DNA of 64,000 nt from JAWLHU01 sp049325315 (GCA_049325315.1 JBMONB010000083.1:221999-285998), one strand, 5' to 3'; positions 16,142-25,323 are shown, counted from the stretch's first letter. Program-made: numbers and translations. Notes: generated from the sequence alone by a model not told the origin.

Positions 16142-16200
16142 CTTCTGTTATGGTGAGAACAAGAGATCTTCATCCCCTGGCCGCAAGGAGGGCTGTTGCC

Positions 16201-17454
16201 ATGCATGCTGCCGATGCTCTGCTGCGCTCTGCTGCCCGCTGGCTCCTGGTGGTCCTGCCGCTGGGGGTCTGGCTCCGCTCGGCCTTCGTCTGGGCCCACA
16301 CCCCTGGCCCCTTCACCTGGGCAAACCTGATTCATGCCCACAGCCACACCGCCTACTTCGGTTGGGCCGGCCTCGGGCTGATGGGCCTGATGCTCGCCGT
16401 ACTGCCCAGCCTGACCGGGCGGGCGGTGGCCGACTCCGCCCCCCTGCGGTGGCTGCTCCGGCTGGCGCCGTGGGCGGTGGGCGGCGCCCTGGTCACCTTC
16501 GCCTGGCAGGGCTATGGCGGCCTCTCCATCGCCTTCTCCACCCTGAACGAGGTGCTCTGGTTCCTCTTCGCCGCCCTCTTCTGGCGCGAGGTGCGGGAGC
16601 AGCCCGTCCGGCGCTGGCACCCCGCCCTCTGGCTGATGGGCTCCGCCGTGCTGCTGCTCCTGCTATCTTCCCTGGGCGCCCTGGTGGTGATCGTGGCGGA
16701 GGTGATCTTGAAGACCAGCGACCCGGTGCTGGCGAACCTGGGCATCTACCTTTTCTTGCAGGCCTACGGCGACGGCTGGCTGGAGGTCGGGCTCATGGGC
16801 GTGGCGGCGGCGCTGGCCCCGGGCGCCCTGGCCGACCGGCGCCTGGCCGGCTGGCAGGCGGTGGCGATGCTGGCGCTCATGGCCCCGGCCTCCCTGCGGC
16901 TGCTGGTCCCCTTCGGCCTCTCCGGCCCGCTCCTGACGGCGGGGATCATCGCCGGGGTAGGGCTGGGGGTGGCCCAGCTAGCCTACCTGTGGAACATGCG
17001 CCACGCCGCGCTGCCTGAAGCTGCCCGGCTCTGGTTCCTCCTGGCGGGCGCCGCCCTCGCCGTGAAGGCGCTGCTGGAGGCGGTCCCCCTGCTCGACGGC
17101 TGGGTGGCCATGGCCCAGAGCCGGAACCTGGTGATCGCCTTCCTGCACCTGAAGCTGCTCCTGGTGGTGAGTGCCGCCATGATCGGCGGGCTGGTCCGGG
17201 TGGGCCGGGGGGCCAGCCGGTACTCCTTCTGGCTCTTTGGACTCGGCACCGGGACCATGGTGGCGGCGCTGGCCGCCCACGGATTCTGGGCCGCCGGCGA
17301 CCTGGCGCTGGGGCAGCTCCTCTACCAGGTCGCCTTCTGGGCGGGCCTCCTCTCGGCCACCGCCCTGGCCTGGGCGGTCTACCCTTCTACTGCCCCGGCA
17401 CTAGGGTGGAGGCCCCAGGCGTTGTCCACCCTGAATCGGCAACCCTCCCGATAG
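16201..17454 (+). CDS. Heme-copper-oxidase-like polytopic membrane protein
   Basis: A 417-residue inner-membrane protein with about eleven to twelve hydrophobic segments. The first segment is followed by NLIHAHSHTAYFGWAGLGLM (residues 42-61), which resembles the HAHxxxxGW helix of cytochrome c oxidase subunit I-like and NnrS-like proteins, where His residues bind heme. No complete Cu-B triad is obvious, so I do not call it a full oxidase. It may sense or handle oxygen or nitric oxide. ATG 16201 follows AAGGAGGG; the frame is open further up but without a site. It lies 60 bases behind a CRP/FNR-type operator and is followed by another small membrane protein. Confidence 0.6.
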   Translation: MHAADALLRSAARWLLVVLPLGVWLRSAFVWAHTPGPFTWANLIHAHSHTAYFGWAGLGLMGLMLAVLPSLTGRAVADSAPLRWLLRLAPWAVGGALVTFAWQGYGGLSIAFSTLNEVLWFLFAALFWREVREQPVRRWHPALWLMGSAVLLLLLSSLGALVVIVAEVILKTSDPVLANLGIYLFLQAYGDGWLEVGLMGVAAALAPGALADRRLAGWQAVAMLALMAPASLRLLVPFGLSGPLLTAGIIAGVGLGVAQLAYLWNMRHAALPEAARLWFLLAGAALAVKALLEAVPLLDGWVAMAQSRNLVIAFLHLKLLLVVSAAMIGGLVRVGRGASRYSFWLFGLGTGTMVAALAAHGFWAAGDLALGQLLYQVAFWAGLLSATALAWAVYPSTAPALGWRPQALSTLNRQPSR

Positions 17455-17522
17455 GAGTCGCCCCCCTTTGCCTGCTATACTCGGGACATCAACGGGTATC
17501 GCATGCGGGAGGTGACGGTTTC

Positions 17523-17945
17523 GTGGGTTGGCAGACGCTTCGGGAGGCGGTGCCGACGGTGGTGATGCACATGACCGCCGCCGCCGTTCACCTCATGGCG
17601 ATCACGGCGATCGGCGCGACCCTGGGACCGGCCTACACCGCCCTGGTGGCGGCACTCCTCCTGGTGGCGCCGGCCACAGCCGTGCTGGCCATTCTGGCCG
17701 GCCATCGCTGGCTGGGCGCCCTGCTCTTCGGCCTCAGTTTCGTGGGGACCGCAGGGCTGACCCTCTTCGGCCATCTGGGCCTGGGCTTCCTGGAGACCGC
17801 CTTTCACGCCGCCTCGTCGCCCTGGAAGACGCTCTTCTTCGCCACGTCGATGCTCCTGCCGCTCCTCCAGGTGACCGGCATTCTGGAGGCGGCCCGGGTC
17901 CTACTGCCCGAGCGCATCACAAGCCCCCGGCTGGCGGGCAAATAG
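17523..17945 (+). CDS. Small four-helix membrane protein
   Basis: A 140-residue integral membrane protein with four hydrophobic segments (about residues 12-30, 38-60, 65-88, 105-125). I do not recognise a family. Two histidines in the first segment (VVMHMTAAAVHLM) and one in FGHLGLGFLE could be metal or heme ligands, like those in the upstream gene. GTG 17523 has GGGAGG eight bases before it; the longer open frame has no site. It lies 68 bases after the heme-copper-oxidase-like gene and ends at a strong terminator, so the two are probably one transcription unit. Confidence 0.6.
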   Translation: MGWQTLREAVPTVVMHMTAAAVHLMAITAIGATLGPAYTALVAALLLVAPATAVLAILAGHRWLGALLFGLSFVGTAGLTLFGHLGLGFLETAFHAASSPWKTLFFATSMLLPLLQVTGILEAARVLLPERITSPRLAGK

Positions 17946-17952
17946 TATGGTG

Positions 17953-18005
17953 CAGGCCCCTGCCGCTCCGCTGTGGAGCAGGCAGGGGCCTGATCGTCAG
18001 TTTTT
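17953..18005 (+). terminator. Strong terminator after the membrane-protein pair
   Basis: CAGGCCCCTGCC (17953-17964) pairs with GGCAGGGGCCTG (17981-17992), with inner GCTCC/GGAGC. The T-run TTTTT follows at 18001. Confidence 0.75.
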
Positions 18006-18311
18006 GACACCTCACCCGGGGACGACCATGTGCAAATTCTGACTGGTAGAAGCTATGCCCTACGGGTAGAGGGGCAATGCAATACCCCTGTGGGGTAGCT
18101 GATAGCAGTCACAGGCGGTCTGAGCACCCCTATCGGGCGGTTTGACCACCCTATCGGGCGGGTCTGGGCGCCCTATCGTCAGTTTTTGCACACCAGACTC
18201 GCCGGGGGGCTGTTCAAAAACTGGCGGAAGACCGACTTCATGCCGATGGAGGCGGGTCTGAACACCGTTCAGGCTGGGGTACCCCCCTCGGTGTGGACCT
18301 GTGTGAAGGGT
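17999..18311. other. Non-coding region with short direct repeats
   Basis: No credible gene. Three imperfect 21-22-base units occur at 18116-18137, 18138-18158 and 18159-18180, sharing a CCCTATCGGG core. A 14-base direct repeat, ATCGTCAGTTTTTG, occurs at 17993-18006 and again at 18175-18188, so the second copy overlaps the end of the third unit. TACCCC/GGGGTA mini-repeats lie around 18060-18100. Confidence 0.6.
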
Positions 18312-18782
18312 TCATTCCGCCTCGCCCACCAGCCGGGTGAGCAGCGCCCGCAGCGGCTCGGGCTCGAGGTAGGCATCGCCCAGCACCCAGACCGACCCCA
18401 CCTGAAGGCAGAGGTCCCCGGGATGATCGGTATGCCAGAAGGTGAAGGCCTCGCTCTGCCCCTGCATCAGGTCATTGAACCCGGCCTCGTTCAGAGCCTG
18501 CTGGAGCCGCCTGGCGAGAGCGGGCTTGGCGGCGCCCCACTCCCGAACGAAGCGGTACCACTCCCGGGCGGCGAAGTCGTTCAGCTCCCGGTCCCGGGCG
18601 AGCCCCACCACGGCGGCGTCGTGGATGGGGTTCTGCTCCACAAGCGCCTCCACCCACTGGGACCAGGCCTCTTCGGGGAAGGGGGAGGTGGACCCCCAAC
18701 GCCGCTTGACCCAGCAGGCGAAGTTGACGTGGTACGGCAGGTCGCTCTGAACGGACCAGGTCTGTCCTTCGGTGGTTCGCAT
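18312..18782 (-). CDS. Unrecognised soluble protein, 156 residues
   Basis: I do not recognise this protein. It is rich in Trp (nine or more) and acidic residues, with a long amphipathic middle (PALARRLQQALNEAGFNDLM) and a conserved-looking FTFWHTDHPGDLCLQVGSVW stretch. ATG 18782 follows GGAGGG by nine bases. It is a single gene, minus strand, downstream of the ABC-exporter operon but separated from it by about 220 bases. Codon use and GC match the neighbours, so it is likely a native gene. Confidence 0.65.
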   Translation of the reverse strand: MRTTEGQTWSVQSDLPYHVNFACWVKRRWGSTSPFPEEAWSQWVEALVEQNPIHDAAVVGLARDRELNDFAAREWYRFVREWGAAKPALARRLQQALNEAGFNDLMQGQSEAFTFWHTDHPGDLCLQVGSVWVLGDAYLEPEPLRALLTRLVGEAE

Positions 18783-19003
18783 CTGCGTTATCCCTCCGGT
18801 TCCGGGCCAATCACGAAGAGAGCCCCTGTTTGAATCCTTGATTACAAGCGTTGCCTCCTAGGTGGTTCATCATTCGCCATGTGATTTCCTGCTAATCAGG
18901 TTTTTTCCATCTCTTCAGCTCCGTTCCAGCTCCTTCAGGCTCCGAAGGTCAGGGCGGGGCAGTCATCGGCGGTGAAGGGGCGGATGTGGCTCATACGACC
19001 TCC

Positions 19004-20200
19004 TTACTCGTAGCGGACTCGCAGCAGCCCGGCGGTCGAGAAGATCACCGCCAGGGAGAGGAGCACCAGGAGCGGCCAGATGAGGCCTTCCCAGGAGCCG
19101 CCCCGCAGCGCCACCTCGGTCAGCCCCTTCATGGCCCACGCCTGCGGGGTCAGGTGGCCGATGCGCTGCATGGTCGGGCTCATCAGATCCAGCGGCCAGA
19201 AGAGGCCGCCCAGCATCGAACTGGCGATCACGAAGATCACCCCGACCGCCTGCTGCTGCTCGAAGGAGCGCACCAGGCCGGCCAGGAAGAGCCCCATGCC
19301 GGCGGCGGCCAGCACCGTGGCGGCACCCACCGCGAAGAGCGGCAGGAGCGGGCCCCAGTTCATCCGGAAGAGGAGCCGGGTGCCGAGGACCAGCACCGAG
19401 AACTGGAAGATGCCGGTCACGAAGAAGGAGAGGAGATAGCCGCTCAGCAGGCTGACCCGGTCGGTGGGGCTGGTGAGCAGCCGCCCCCAGGTGCCGTGCT
19501 GACGCTCGAAGAGAATGATGCCGGCCATCATCAGAATCGACATCATCACCGACATGATCGTGAAGCCGATGGCCGAGAAGTTCAGGGCGTTGTACCCATC
19601 TGCATCCCGCGGCGCCGCCTCTCGCACCATGGGCTGGGCAACCACGCTGGCTCCGCGGCCCTCGCGCTCTCCGGCCACACGGTCGAGCGCCGCCCGCAGT
19701 TGCTCCTCCTCGGTGGTGGTAATCAGCTTCAGCGCCAGGGCGTAGTCGCCGGCCAACTGGTTGACCTTTCGCTGGAGAATCGGGTCGATGCCCCGGTCCA
19801 TGTTGGTCCCCCGATGGGTGATCAGCTCCAGCGTCACCGCTTCGCCGGCGGAGAGCGCCGCCCCGAACCCCTTGGGGATCACAAAACCGGCGATCACCTT
19901 GGTGTCGGCGATCAGCTTGTCGAGTTCGGTTCGCTCTGCGGCACGGACCTTCAGGTCGCGCTCCTGGTGGAGCCGCTCGACCAGGAGGGTGGAGGCCAGC
20001 GACTGGTCCTCGTCGATCAGGGCGATGGGGTAGATGAACGCCCGAGGGGTGGAGGGGGTCGAGTTGCCCCCGCCGCCGCCCAGGAGCAGGCCGAAGATAA
20101 TAATGAAGGCAAGGGGCATGGCGAACATGGTGCCCAGCGCCGCCTTGTTCTTCAGGGTCATGCGGAACTGGGTCAGGGCGATGGCCAGAACCTTGCGCAC
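19004..20200 (-). CDS. ABC-2 type transporter permease
   Basis: A 398-residue permease of the ABC-2 (DrrB/YhgE-NatB) kind. It has one N-terminal membrane helix (TMFAMPLAFIIIFGLLLG), a large external domain of about 170 residues, and five C-terminal helices starting near residue 200, with the ERQHGTWGRLLTSP coupling motif typical of the family. GTG 20200 has AGGAGG nine bases upstream. The gene starts 14 bases after the preceding permease and completes an exporter with it and the ATPase at 21374-22306. The substrate is unknown; the operon with a two-component system suggests drug, peptide or sodium efflux. Confidence 0.85.
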   Translation of the reverse strand: MRKVLAIALTQFRMTLKNKAALGTMFAMPLAFIIIFGLLLGGGGGNSTPSTPRAFIYPIALIDEDQSLASTLLVERLHQERDLKVRAAERTELDKLIADTKVIAGFVIPKGFGAALSAGEAVTLELITHRGTNMDRGIDPILQRKVNQLAGDYALALKLITTTEEEQLRAALDRVAGEREGRGASVVAQPMVREAAPRDADGYNALNFSAIGFTIMSVMMSILMMAGIILFERQHGTWGRLLTSPTDRVSLLSGYLLSFFVTGIFQFSVLVLGTRLLFRMNWGPLLPLFAVGAATVLAAAGMGLFLAGLVRSFEQQQAVGVIFVIASSMLGGLFWPLDLMSPTMQRIGHLTPQAWAMKGLTEVALRGGSWEGLIWPLLVLLSLAVIFSTAGLLRVRYE

Positions 20201-20213
20201 GGCTGCGCACCTC

Positions 20214-21359
20214 CTAGCGGATGGCGAGCCGCCAGGAGCCCAGGGCGCCCGCGACCACGCCGATGATGCAGAGAATGGAGACCGGCAGCCAGGCGTGCGC
20301 AATGCCCACGCCGGCCATCTGGTCGAGGAATCCCTGGAGCGCCCAGTAGTTCGGGATCGCCTTGGCCACCTTCAGCAGCGTTTCGGGGAAGATGTAGAGC
20401 GGGAACATGGAGCCCGAGAGGGCGCCAAAGATCATGCCCAGCAGCCCCACCGCCGCATCGGCGGATTTCGGGTCCCGGAAGAGGGCGGCCATGCCGGTGG
20501 CGACACCCGCCGCCGCCAGGGCGAAGGAGAAGCCGATGAGGAGCACCGGCAGCCAGTTGCCCCAGTCGACCTGGTAGATCAGGGTGGAGCCGGTCAAAAG
20601 AATGAGGAACTGGCAGGAGACCAGCAGGGCGGTAGAGAGGGTCTGGCCCGTCAGGACTACCCACTGCTGCGTCGGGCTGACCAGAATCCGGGCCAGGGTG
20701 CCGTTCTGGCGGTCCTGGAGGATCGTGCCGGCCCGCTGAATCGCCGACATGAGCATGTACATGACCGCCATGGCGGCGGCGTAGTACTGCATCGCCCCGA
20801 CGGTGCGGGCCCCCGCCTGCACCTCCGTGATCCGGGGCAGTTCCATCTTCACCTGCGACGCCGCCGGCCCCAGCAGGACCCCGCTGACGACGTTGGCGGT
20901 CACCTGGTCGGTGAAGACCCCGAGAATCTGGCTGACGATCGCAGCCTGGGTAGGCTTGCCCGGATCGGTAAAGAGCTGAATCTGCCCCTGCCGCCCTCTC
21001 AGCACCTCGGCGGAGAAGTCAGCCGGCACGTGAATGGCGGCTACCGCCTTGCCATCGAGCACCGCCTGCTTGGCGGCGGCGAGGTCGGCAGATTCCGTCA
21101 GGTCGATGATCTCCTTGAGCTGCTCGCTGCCGAAGACCTCGTCGGCGAGCATCCGCCCCAGGTGGATGGTCTTCGCCTGGTCCTCGTTGACCAGGATCAC
21201 ATCGAACGGCCTGATCTTCCCGGTGGACATCAGCCCGCCAAGGGAGATGCCAAGGATGCCGATCAGGATCATGGGCATCAGCAGGAAGACCAGGAGCGCC
21301 GTCCGGTCCCGCCCCATGCGGAGCAGGCTGGCATAGGCGATGGCGAAAATCTTGCGCAT
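20214..21359 (-). CDS. ABC-2 type transporter permease
   Basis: A 381-residue permease with the same design as the next gene: an N-terminal helix (LLVFLLMPMILIGILGISLG), an external region of about 150 residues, and five or six C-terminal helices beginning near 190, with the coupling segment LQDRQNGTLARILVSP. It is probably the partner half of a heterodimeric channel. ATG 21359 follows GAGGAGG. It begins 15 bases after the ATPase stop and is followed after 14 bases by the second permease, so all three are co-translated from one transcript. Confidence 0.85.
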   Translation of the reverse strand: MRKIFAIAYASLLRMGRDRTALLVFLLMPMILIGILGISLGGLMSTGKIRPFDVILVNEDQAKTIHLGRMLADEVFGSEQLKEIIDLTESADLAAAKQAVLDGKAVAAIHVPADFSAEVLRGRQGQIQLFTDPGKPTQAAIVSQILGVFTDQVTANVVSGVLLGPAASQVKMELPRITEVQAGARTVGAMQYYAAAMAVMYMLMSAIQRAGTILQDRQNGTLARILVSPTQQWVVLTGQTLSTALLVSCQFLILLTGSTLIYQVDWGNWLPVLLIGFSFALAAAGVATGMAALFRDPKSADAAVGLLGMIFGALSGSMFPLYIFPETLLKVAKAIPNYWALQGFLDQMAGVGIAHAWLPVSILCIIGVVAGALGSWRLAIR

Positions 21360-21373
21360 GCAGTAGTCCCTCC

Positions 21374-22306
21374 TCAGTCCCGCAGTGCCCGGCCGGTCAG
21401 GTGCAGGAAGACCGCCTCCAGGTTCGGCTCCTCCACCTCAACCCCCAGGATTCGCCTGCCCGCAGCGCTGACCGCCGCAAGCATGGCCGCCAGGGTCTCG
21501 GCCGTCTCGCCCACCAGGGCGACCACCGCCCCGTCGTCCAGCCGGGCCTGCCGAACCCCCGGTATCGCCGCCACCGCCGCCACCAGGTGAGCATCCGGGT
21601 TAGCCGTCTTGAGCCGAATCGTAGTCCCCGATCCAACCAACTGCCGGACCTCATCCAGCGAGCCCAGGGCGATCAGCCGCCCATGGTCGATAATGCCGAC
21701 CCGCTGGCAGAGGTACTCGACCTCCTCCATGTAGTGGCTGGTGTAGACCACGGTCATCCCCAGTTCCGTGTTAAGCCGCCGCACCGTCTCCAAAATGTTG
21801 GCGCGCGACTGCGGGTCAATGCCCACGGTAGGCTCATCCATAATCAGCAGTTCCGGCCGGTGCAGCAGCGAAGCAGCAATATTGATCCGCCGCTTCATGC
21901 CCCCCGAGTAGGTGTCGATCCGCTCCTTCTGCCGGTCGGTCAGCGAGACGATCTCCAGCACCTCCGCCACCCGCCGGGAAAGCTCCGTTCCATAAAGCCC
22001 ATACATCTGTCCCCAGAAAAACAGATTCTCCCGGGCCGAGAGGGCGGGATAGAGGGCGATATCCTGCGGCACGACCCCCATGAGCCGCTTGACCGCCATG
22101 AGGTCGCGCCGGGTGTCAATCCCCCCCACCTGAATCGAGCCGCTGGTAGGGGAGAGCAGCCCACAGATCATCGAGATAGTGGTAGACTTGCCCGCCCCGT
22201 TAGGCCCCAGGAGCCCGAAGGCTTCCCCCTTCGCCACCGAAAAGCTGAGGCCGCGAACCGCCTCGTTCTGCCCAAACCGCTTGACTAGGTTCCGAACCTC
22301 CAGCAT
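21374..22306 (-). CDS. ABC transporter ATP-binding protein
   Basis: A 310-residue exporter ATPase of the DrrA/NatA type. Walker A is GPNGAGKST near residue 38, the signature is YSGGMKRR, Walker B is LLIMDEPTVGID, and the switch His is in YTSHYMEEVE. The last 80 residues form the extra C-terminal domain of this subfamily (PNLEAVFLHLTGRALRD). It drives the two ABC-2 permeases downstream. ATG 22306 is about 12 bases from GAGGAG, slightly long; the frame is open further upstream. A GC-rich hairpin (22358-22383) lies between this gene and the response regulator, so expression may partly be separate. Confidence 0.9.
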   Translation of the reverse strand: MLEVRNLVKRFGQNEAVRGLSFSVAKGEAFGLLGPNGAGKSTTISMICGLLSPTSGSIQVGGIDTRRDLMAVKRLMGVVPQDIALYPALSARENLFFWGQMYGLYGTELSRRVAEVLEIVSLTDRQKERIDTYSGGMKRRINIAASLLHRPELLIMDEPTVGIDPQSRANILETVRRLNTELGMTVVYTSHYMEEVEYLCQRVGIIDHGRLIALGSLDEVRQLVGSGTTIRLKTANPDAHLVAAVAAIPGVRQARLDDGAVVALVGETAETLAAMLAAVSAAGRRILGVEVEEPNLEAVFLHLTGRALRD

Positions 22307-22357
22307 AGAAGGGTCACACTCCTCACAGAAGACTCCGCTGCCAGCGTATAACAACAA

Positions 22358-22383
22358 GCGGCCCGGCACATGTGCCAGACCGC
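22358..22383 (-). terminator. Hairpin between the response regulator and ABC exporter genes
   Basis: Twelve paired positions (two G-U) with a two-base AT centre, followed on the minus strand by TTGTTGTTAT. It could end the two-component transcript or partly attenuate read-through into the exporter. Confidence 0.55.
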
Positions 22384-22472
22384 ATGATGAGCCTATGCCA
22401 AAAGTCATGTCCAAACACCAGGCTGGTCACGCCCAACAACACGCCCCCAAAAGAGGCGCCCGGCGACGAAAA

Positions 22473-23126
22473 CTACGCCAGCCCCTGACGTACCGCCCAC
22501 AGCGCCGCCTGGGTCCGATCGCGGAGCCTGAGCTTCTCGATCACCGAGCTGACGTGGTTCTTGGCCGTTCCCTCGGTGATGAAGAGCGCCTCGCCGATCT
22601 CCTTATTCGAGTAACCCTGCCCCAGGAGCCGCAGCACCTCGACCTCCCGCTCCGTCAGCTCCCCAAGGGGCCCCGCATCGGACAGGTGGAAAGGATGGGG
22701 CGAGGACCGGCGGGCCAGTTCCGCCACCACCTTGGCGGCGATGGGCGGGGGCATGATCACCCCGCCGTTCTGCACCTTCCGGACCGCTGCCGCGATCTCC
22801 TCGGCGGGCAGGTCTTTGGTCAAGTAGCCCGAGGCCCCTTCCAGGAGTGCGTCCATGACCAGGTCATCGTCATCGAAGGTGGTCAGGATCAGCACCCGCA
22901 CCGCCGGCAGTGCCCGGCGAATCTCCCGGGTCGCCTCCACCCCGTTCATGGTGGGCATGCGGATATCCATGAGGATCACATCGGGCTGCTGCGCCAGGGC
23001 CGCCGCTACCGCCTCCCGCCCGTCGCCGGCCTCGCCCACCACGGCGAGGTCGGGCTCCAGCGAGAGCAGGGTCCGCATGCCATCGCGCATCAGCCGTTGG
23101 TCGTCCACCAGAAGCACCCGGATCAT
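22473..23126 (-). CDS. NarL/LuxR-family response regulator
   Basis: A 217-residue regulator paired with the upstream kinase. Receiver domain residues 1-120: acidic VDDQ, phospho-acceptor Asp54 in VILMDIRMP, Thr in ILTTF and Lys in GYLTKDLP. LuxR helix-turn-helix: LTEREVEVLRLLGQGYSNKE then GTAKNHVSSVIEKL. ATG 23126 overlaps the kinase stop as ATGA. The likely target is the ABC exporter operon directly downstream, as in LiaSR/NatKR/DesKR-type systems. Confidence 0.9.
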   Translation of the reverse strand: MIRVLLVDDQRLMRDGMRTLLSLEPDLAVVGEAGDGREAVAAALAQQPDVILMDIRMPTMNGVEATREIRRALPAVRVLILTTFDDDDLVMDALLEGASGYLTKDLPAEEIAAAVRKVQNGGVIMPPPIAAKVVAELARRSSPHPFHLSDAGPLGELTEREVEVLRLLGQGYSNKEIGEALFITEGTAKNHVSSVIEKLRLRDRTQAALWAVRQGLA

Positions 23127-24325
23127 GAGACCGCCTCCCGCCTGACCGGCACTGTCACCCGGATCGTGAGGCCCGCATCACCCGGCTCATAGCCGATGCT
23201 GCCCCCGAGGCTCCTTGCCCGCTCCGCCATGGAGCGCATGCCCACCCCGGGCTCCAGGCTGGCGGGGGGAGACCCGTCGTTGGTGACGATCAACTCCAGC
23301 CATTCCCCTCTGCCGGAGAGATGGCCGGCCACCTGGCGGGCCCCGCCGTGACGGTGGGCGTTGGTGAGCGCCTCCTGGAAGATGCGGTAGAGCTGCTCCA
23401 GCCGGTTGGGGTCCGGCGGCAGGGCGCGGGCGCCCTCGTCGGCATCGACCGAGACGGTCATGCCGGTGGCCGCCCCGAAGTCCCGCCCGAGGCGGGCCAG
23501 CGCCTCCAGCTCGGTCGACTGGCTCAACCCGCCGGGGTGGAGCGCACGCACCGCCTGGCGGGTCTCCAGGAGGGCGTGGCGGGCGGTCTCCTCGCACTGG
23601 AGGAGCGTCGCCGCCGACTGCTCCGGCGCCAGGTCAGCCAGGCGCCGGGCGGCCTGAAGCTGCACGACCAGCGCCGTGAGGCTGTGGGCCACCGAGTCGT
23701 GAATCTCCCGAGCCAGCCGCTGCCGCTCCTCCAGGACCGCCATCTCCTGCTGGCGGGCCGCCGACTCGGTCAGCTGCCGGTGCGCCCGCTCCAGGGCGGC
23801 CTGGGACCCCTGCACACGGGTGAGCAGCTCCTCCGAGCGCTCCTTCTCCTCACGCAGGTCCCGCATGAGGGAGCCCATTGCAGCAGAAAAGAGGTGGAAG
23901 GCGCCGTACAGCCCAATGCTGAACAGGGCCATGGCCGGGGCTCTCTGGCCGGCCTCGGGCAGGTAGGCCAGCAGCCAGAGCGCTGTGGTGGCGGCCAGGG
24001 TAGGCTTCAGCCATCGCCGCTCCAGCTCGAAAAAGAGCCCGACGAAGATGGGGGAGAAGAGGGCGGGCATCGGCCCATTGGGCTGATAGGTCGACACCAG
24101 GAAGAGGAGGGCGGTCCCCCACAGAATCTCCAGGTAGAGAAGGGCGATGTGCCATAACCGGGGTCCGGGGATCCAGCCGGCGAGCACCACTGAACTGGTG
24201 AGAAAGAAGGCGGCGCTCACCGCGTGGAGCGCCAGGAGAGGGGTTGAATCGGTGTTCAGCATATAGAAGGAGAGCAAGAGGAGGAAGAAGAGCGGGCGAA
24301 TGAGGGAGAGAACAGGTTTGCGCAT
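23123..24325 (-). CDS. Sensor histidine kinase, HisKA_3 (NarX/DesK) type
   Basis: A 400-residue membrane kinase. About five or six hydrophobic segments occupy residues 8-155 with very short loops, so it probably senses within the membrane. A coiled-coil linker (residues 155-200) leads to the HisKA_3 motif EERQRLAREIHDSVAHSLTA with phospho-acceptor His209. The HATPase domain follows, with an N box at EALTNAHRHGGA and a G box at PGVGMRSMAERARSLGG. ATG 24325 has GGAGG ten bases upstream. It works with the response regulator at 22473-23126, and the membrane-embedded sensor fits a stress-responsive export system. Confidence 0.88.
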   Translation of the reverse strand: MRKPVLSLIRPLFFLLLLSFYMLNTDSTPLLALHAVSAAFFLTSSVVLAGWIPGPRLWHIALLYLEILWGTALLFLVSTYQPNGPMPALFSPIFVGLFFELERRWLKPTLAATTALWLLAYLPEAGQRAPAMALFSIGLYGAFHLFSAAMGSLMRDLREEKERSEELLTRVQGSQAALERAHRQLTESAARQQEMAVLEERQRLAREIHDSVAHSLTALVVQLQAARRLADLAPEQSAATLLQCEETARHALLETRQAVRALHPGGLSQSTELEALARLGRDFGAATGMTVSVDADEGARALPPDPNRLEQLYRIFQEALTNAHRHGGARQVAGHLSGRGEWLELIVTNDGSPPASLEPGVGMRSMAERARSLGGSIGYEPGDAGLTIRVTVPVRREAVS

Positions 24326-24381
24326 GAGTCAATCGCCTCCGAGACCTCCATTGTCTGTGTACGAGCCCTGATGACCTGTCG

Positions 24382-25323
24382 CTAGTGAGCCCCGACCGAA
24401 CGCCGATACAGCAGCAGGTGAATCTCCGCCAGCGCCTCGCGGGCGCTGCCGGGGATGAACTCGATCCCCTCCGGCCACCGCGCCCGTTCCCGCACCCCGT
24501 ATCCACCGACCACCACCAGGGAGCCGGGAGCCTCCGCCGCAGCGAGCCGGCCCATGGAGCGAATCCAGTCCTCTGCCTGCTGCAGCTGCACGGCGGTGGC
24601 CACGCTGAGGCCCATCACCTCGGGCCGCAGGTCGAGCAGCGCCCGCTGGAGTCCATCGGGCGAGGGGGAGTAGCCCAGGTGGGTCACCTGGAACCCGTGC
24701 CGGGCGGCCAGGAGCCCCAGGGTAAGCGCCCCCAGCTCGTGCTGCTCGCCGGGGAGGCAGGCGGTGACAAAGGTCGGCCCGGACAGGGGGCCAACGACAC
24801 TGCGCAGCGAGAGCAGCCGGTCTCGGATCAGCACGGTGGAATAGTGCTCCTGAAACGAGGAGATCACACCGGTCTCCCAGAGCCGGCCGATCTCGTAGAG
24901 TACCTCCTGCACCACATCGATCAGCACGGTCTCCAGGCCCAGGGCGCCGAAGGCGCCATCGAGGGCGGTGGTCACCCGGGCAGGGTCCCGTTCCAGGAGG
25001 GCGGTGAGCAGGTCTTCCCGCCGGGCCTCCAGCAGATTGGCCGCCTTGTCGAGCTGCGCCTGGCGGAGGTCGTCGCCGTTGGGTATCCACCCCTGCTCCA
25101 GCCGCTCCTTCAACTCCGATGCCGCCGCCGAGACCAGGGCGCCCCCGTCCACCTTGGCCTTGACCCAGAGCAGAACGGCCAGGTCTGACCGCGTATACTC
25201 CCGGTACCCATTGGGAAGCCGGAGCGGCCGGACAATGTCATACCGCTCCTCCCATTTCCGCAGGGTAGCTGCCGTCAGGCCGGTCAGCCGGGCAACCTCC
25301 CGAATGTTGTACCGCTCCTCCAC
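24382..25323 (-). CDS. CarH/LitR-like MerR regulator with B12-binding photoreceptor domain
   Basis: A 313-residue regulator. Residues 5-70 form a MerR DNA-binding domain (YNIREVARLTGLTAATLRKW). Residues 85-185 form the four-helix cap with the CarH signature W149-x9-E159-H160. Residues 190-305 form the Rossmann cobalamin domain, with ExHxxG (E193, H195, G198) supplying the lower axial His and later LVVVGGYG. In CarH, dark adenosylcobalamin forms a DNA-binding tetramer and light breaks it. The same key residues suggest a light- or B12-responsive repressor. The frame extends upstream, but GTG 25323 follows GGAAGGGGG and lies 18 bases after the predicted transcript start. Confidence 0.82.
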   Translation of the reverse strand: MEERYNIREVARLTGLTAATLRKWEERYDIVRPLRLPNGYREYTRSDLAVLLWVKAKVDGGALVSAAASELKERLEQGWIPNGDDLRQAQLDKAANLLEARREDLLTALLERDPARVTTALDGAFGALGLETVLIDVVQEVLYEIGRLWETGVISSFQEHYSTVLIRDRLLSLRSVVGPLSGPTFVTACLPGEQHELGALTLGLLAARHGFQVTHLGYSPSPDGLQRALLDLRPEVMGLSVATAVQLQQAEDWIRSMGRLAAAEAPGSLVVVGGYGVRERARWPEGIEFIPGSAREALAEIHLLLYRRSVGAH

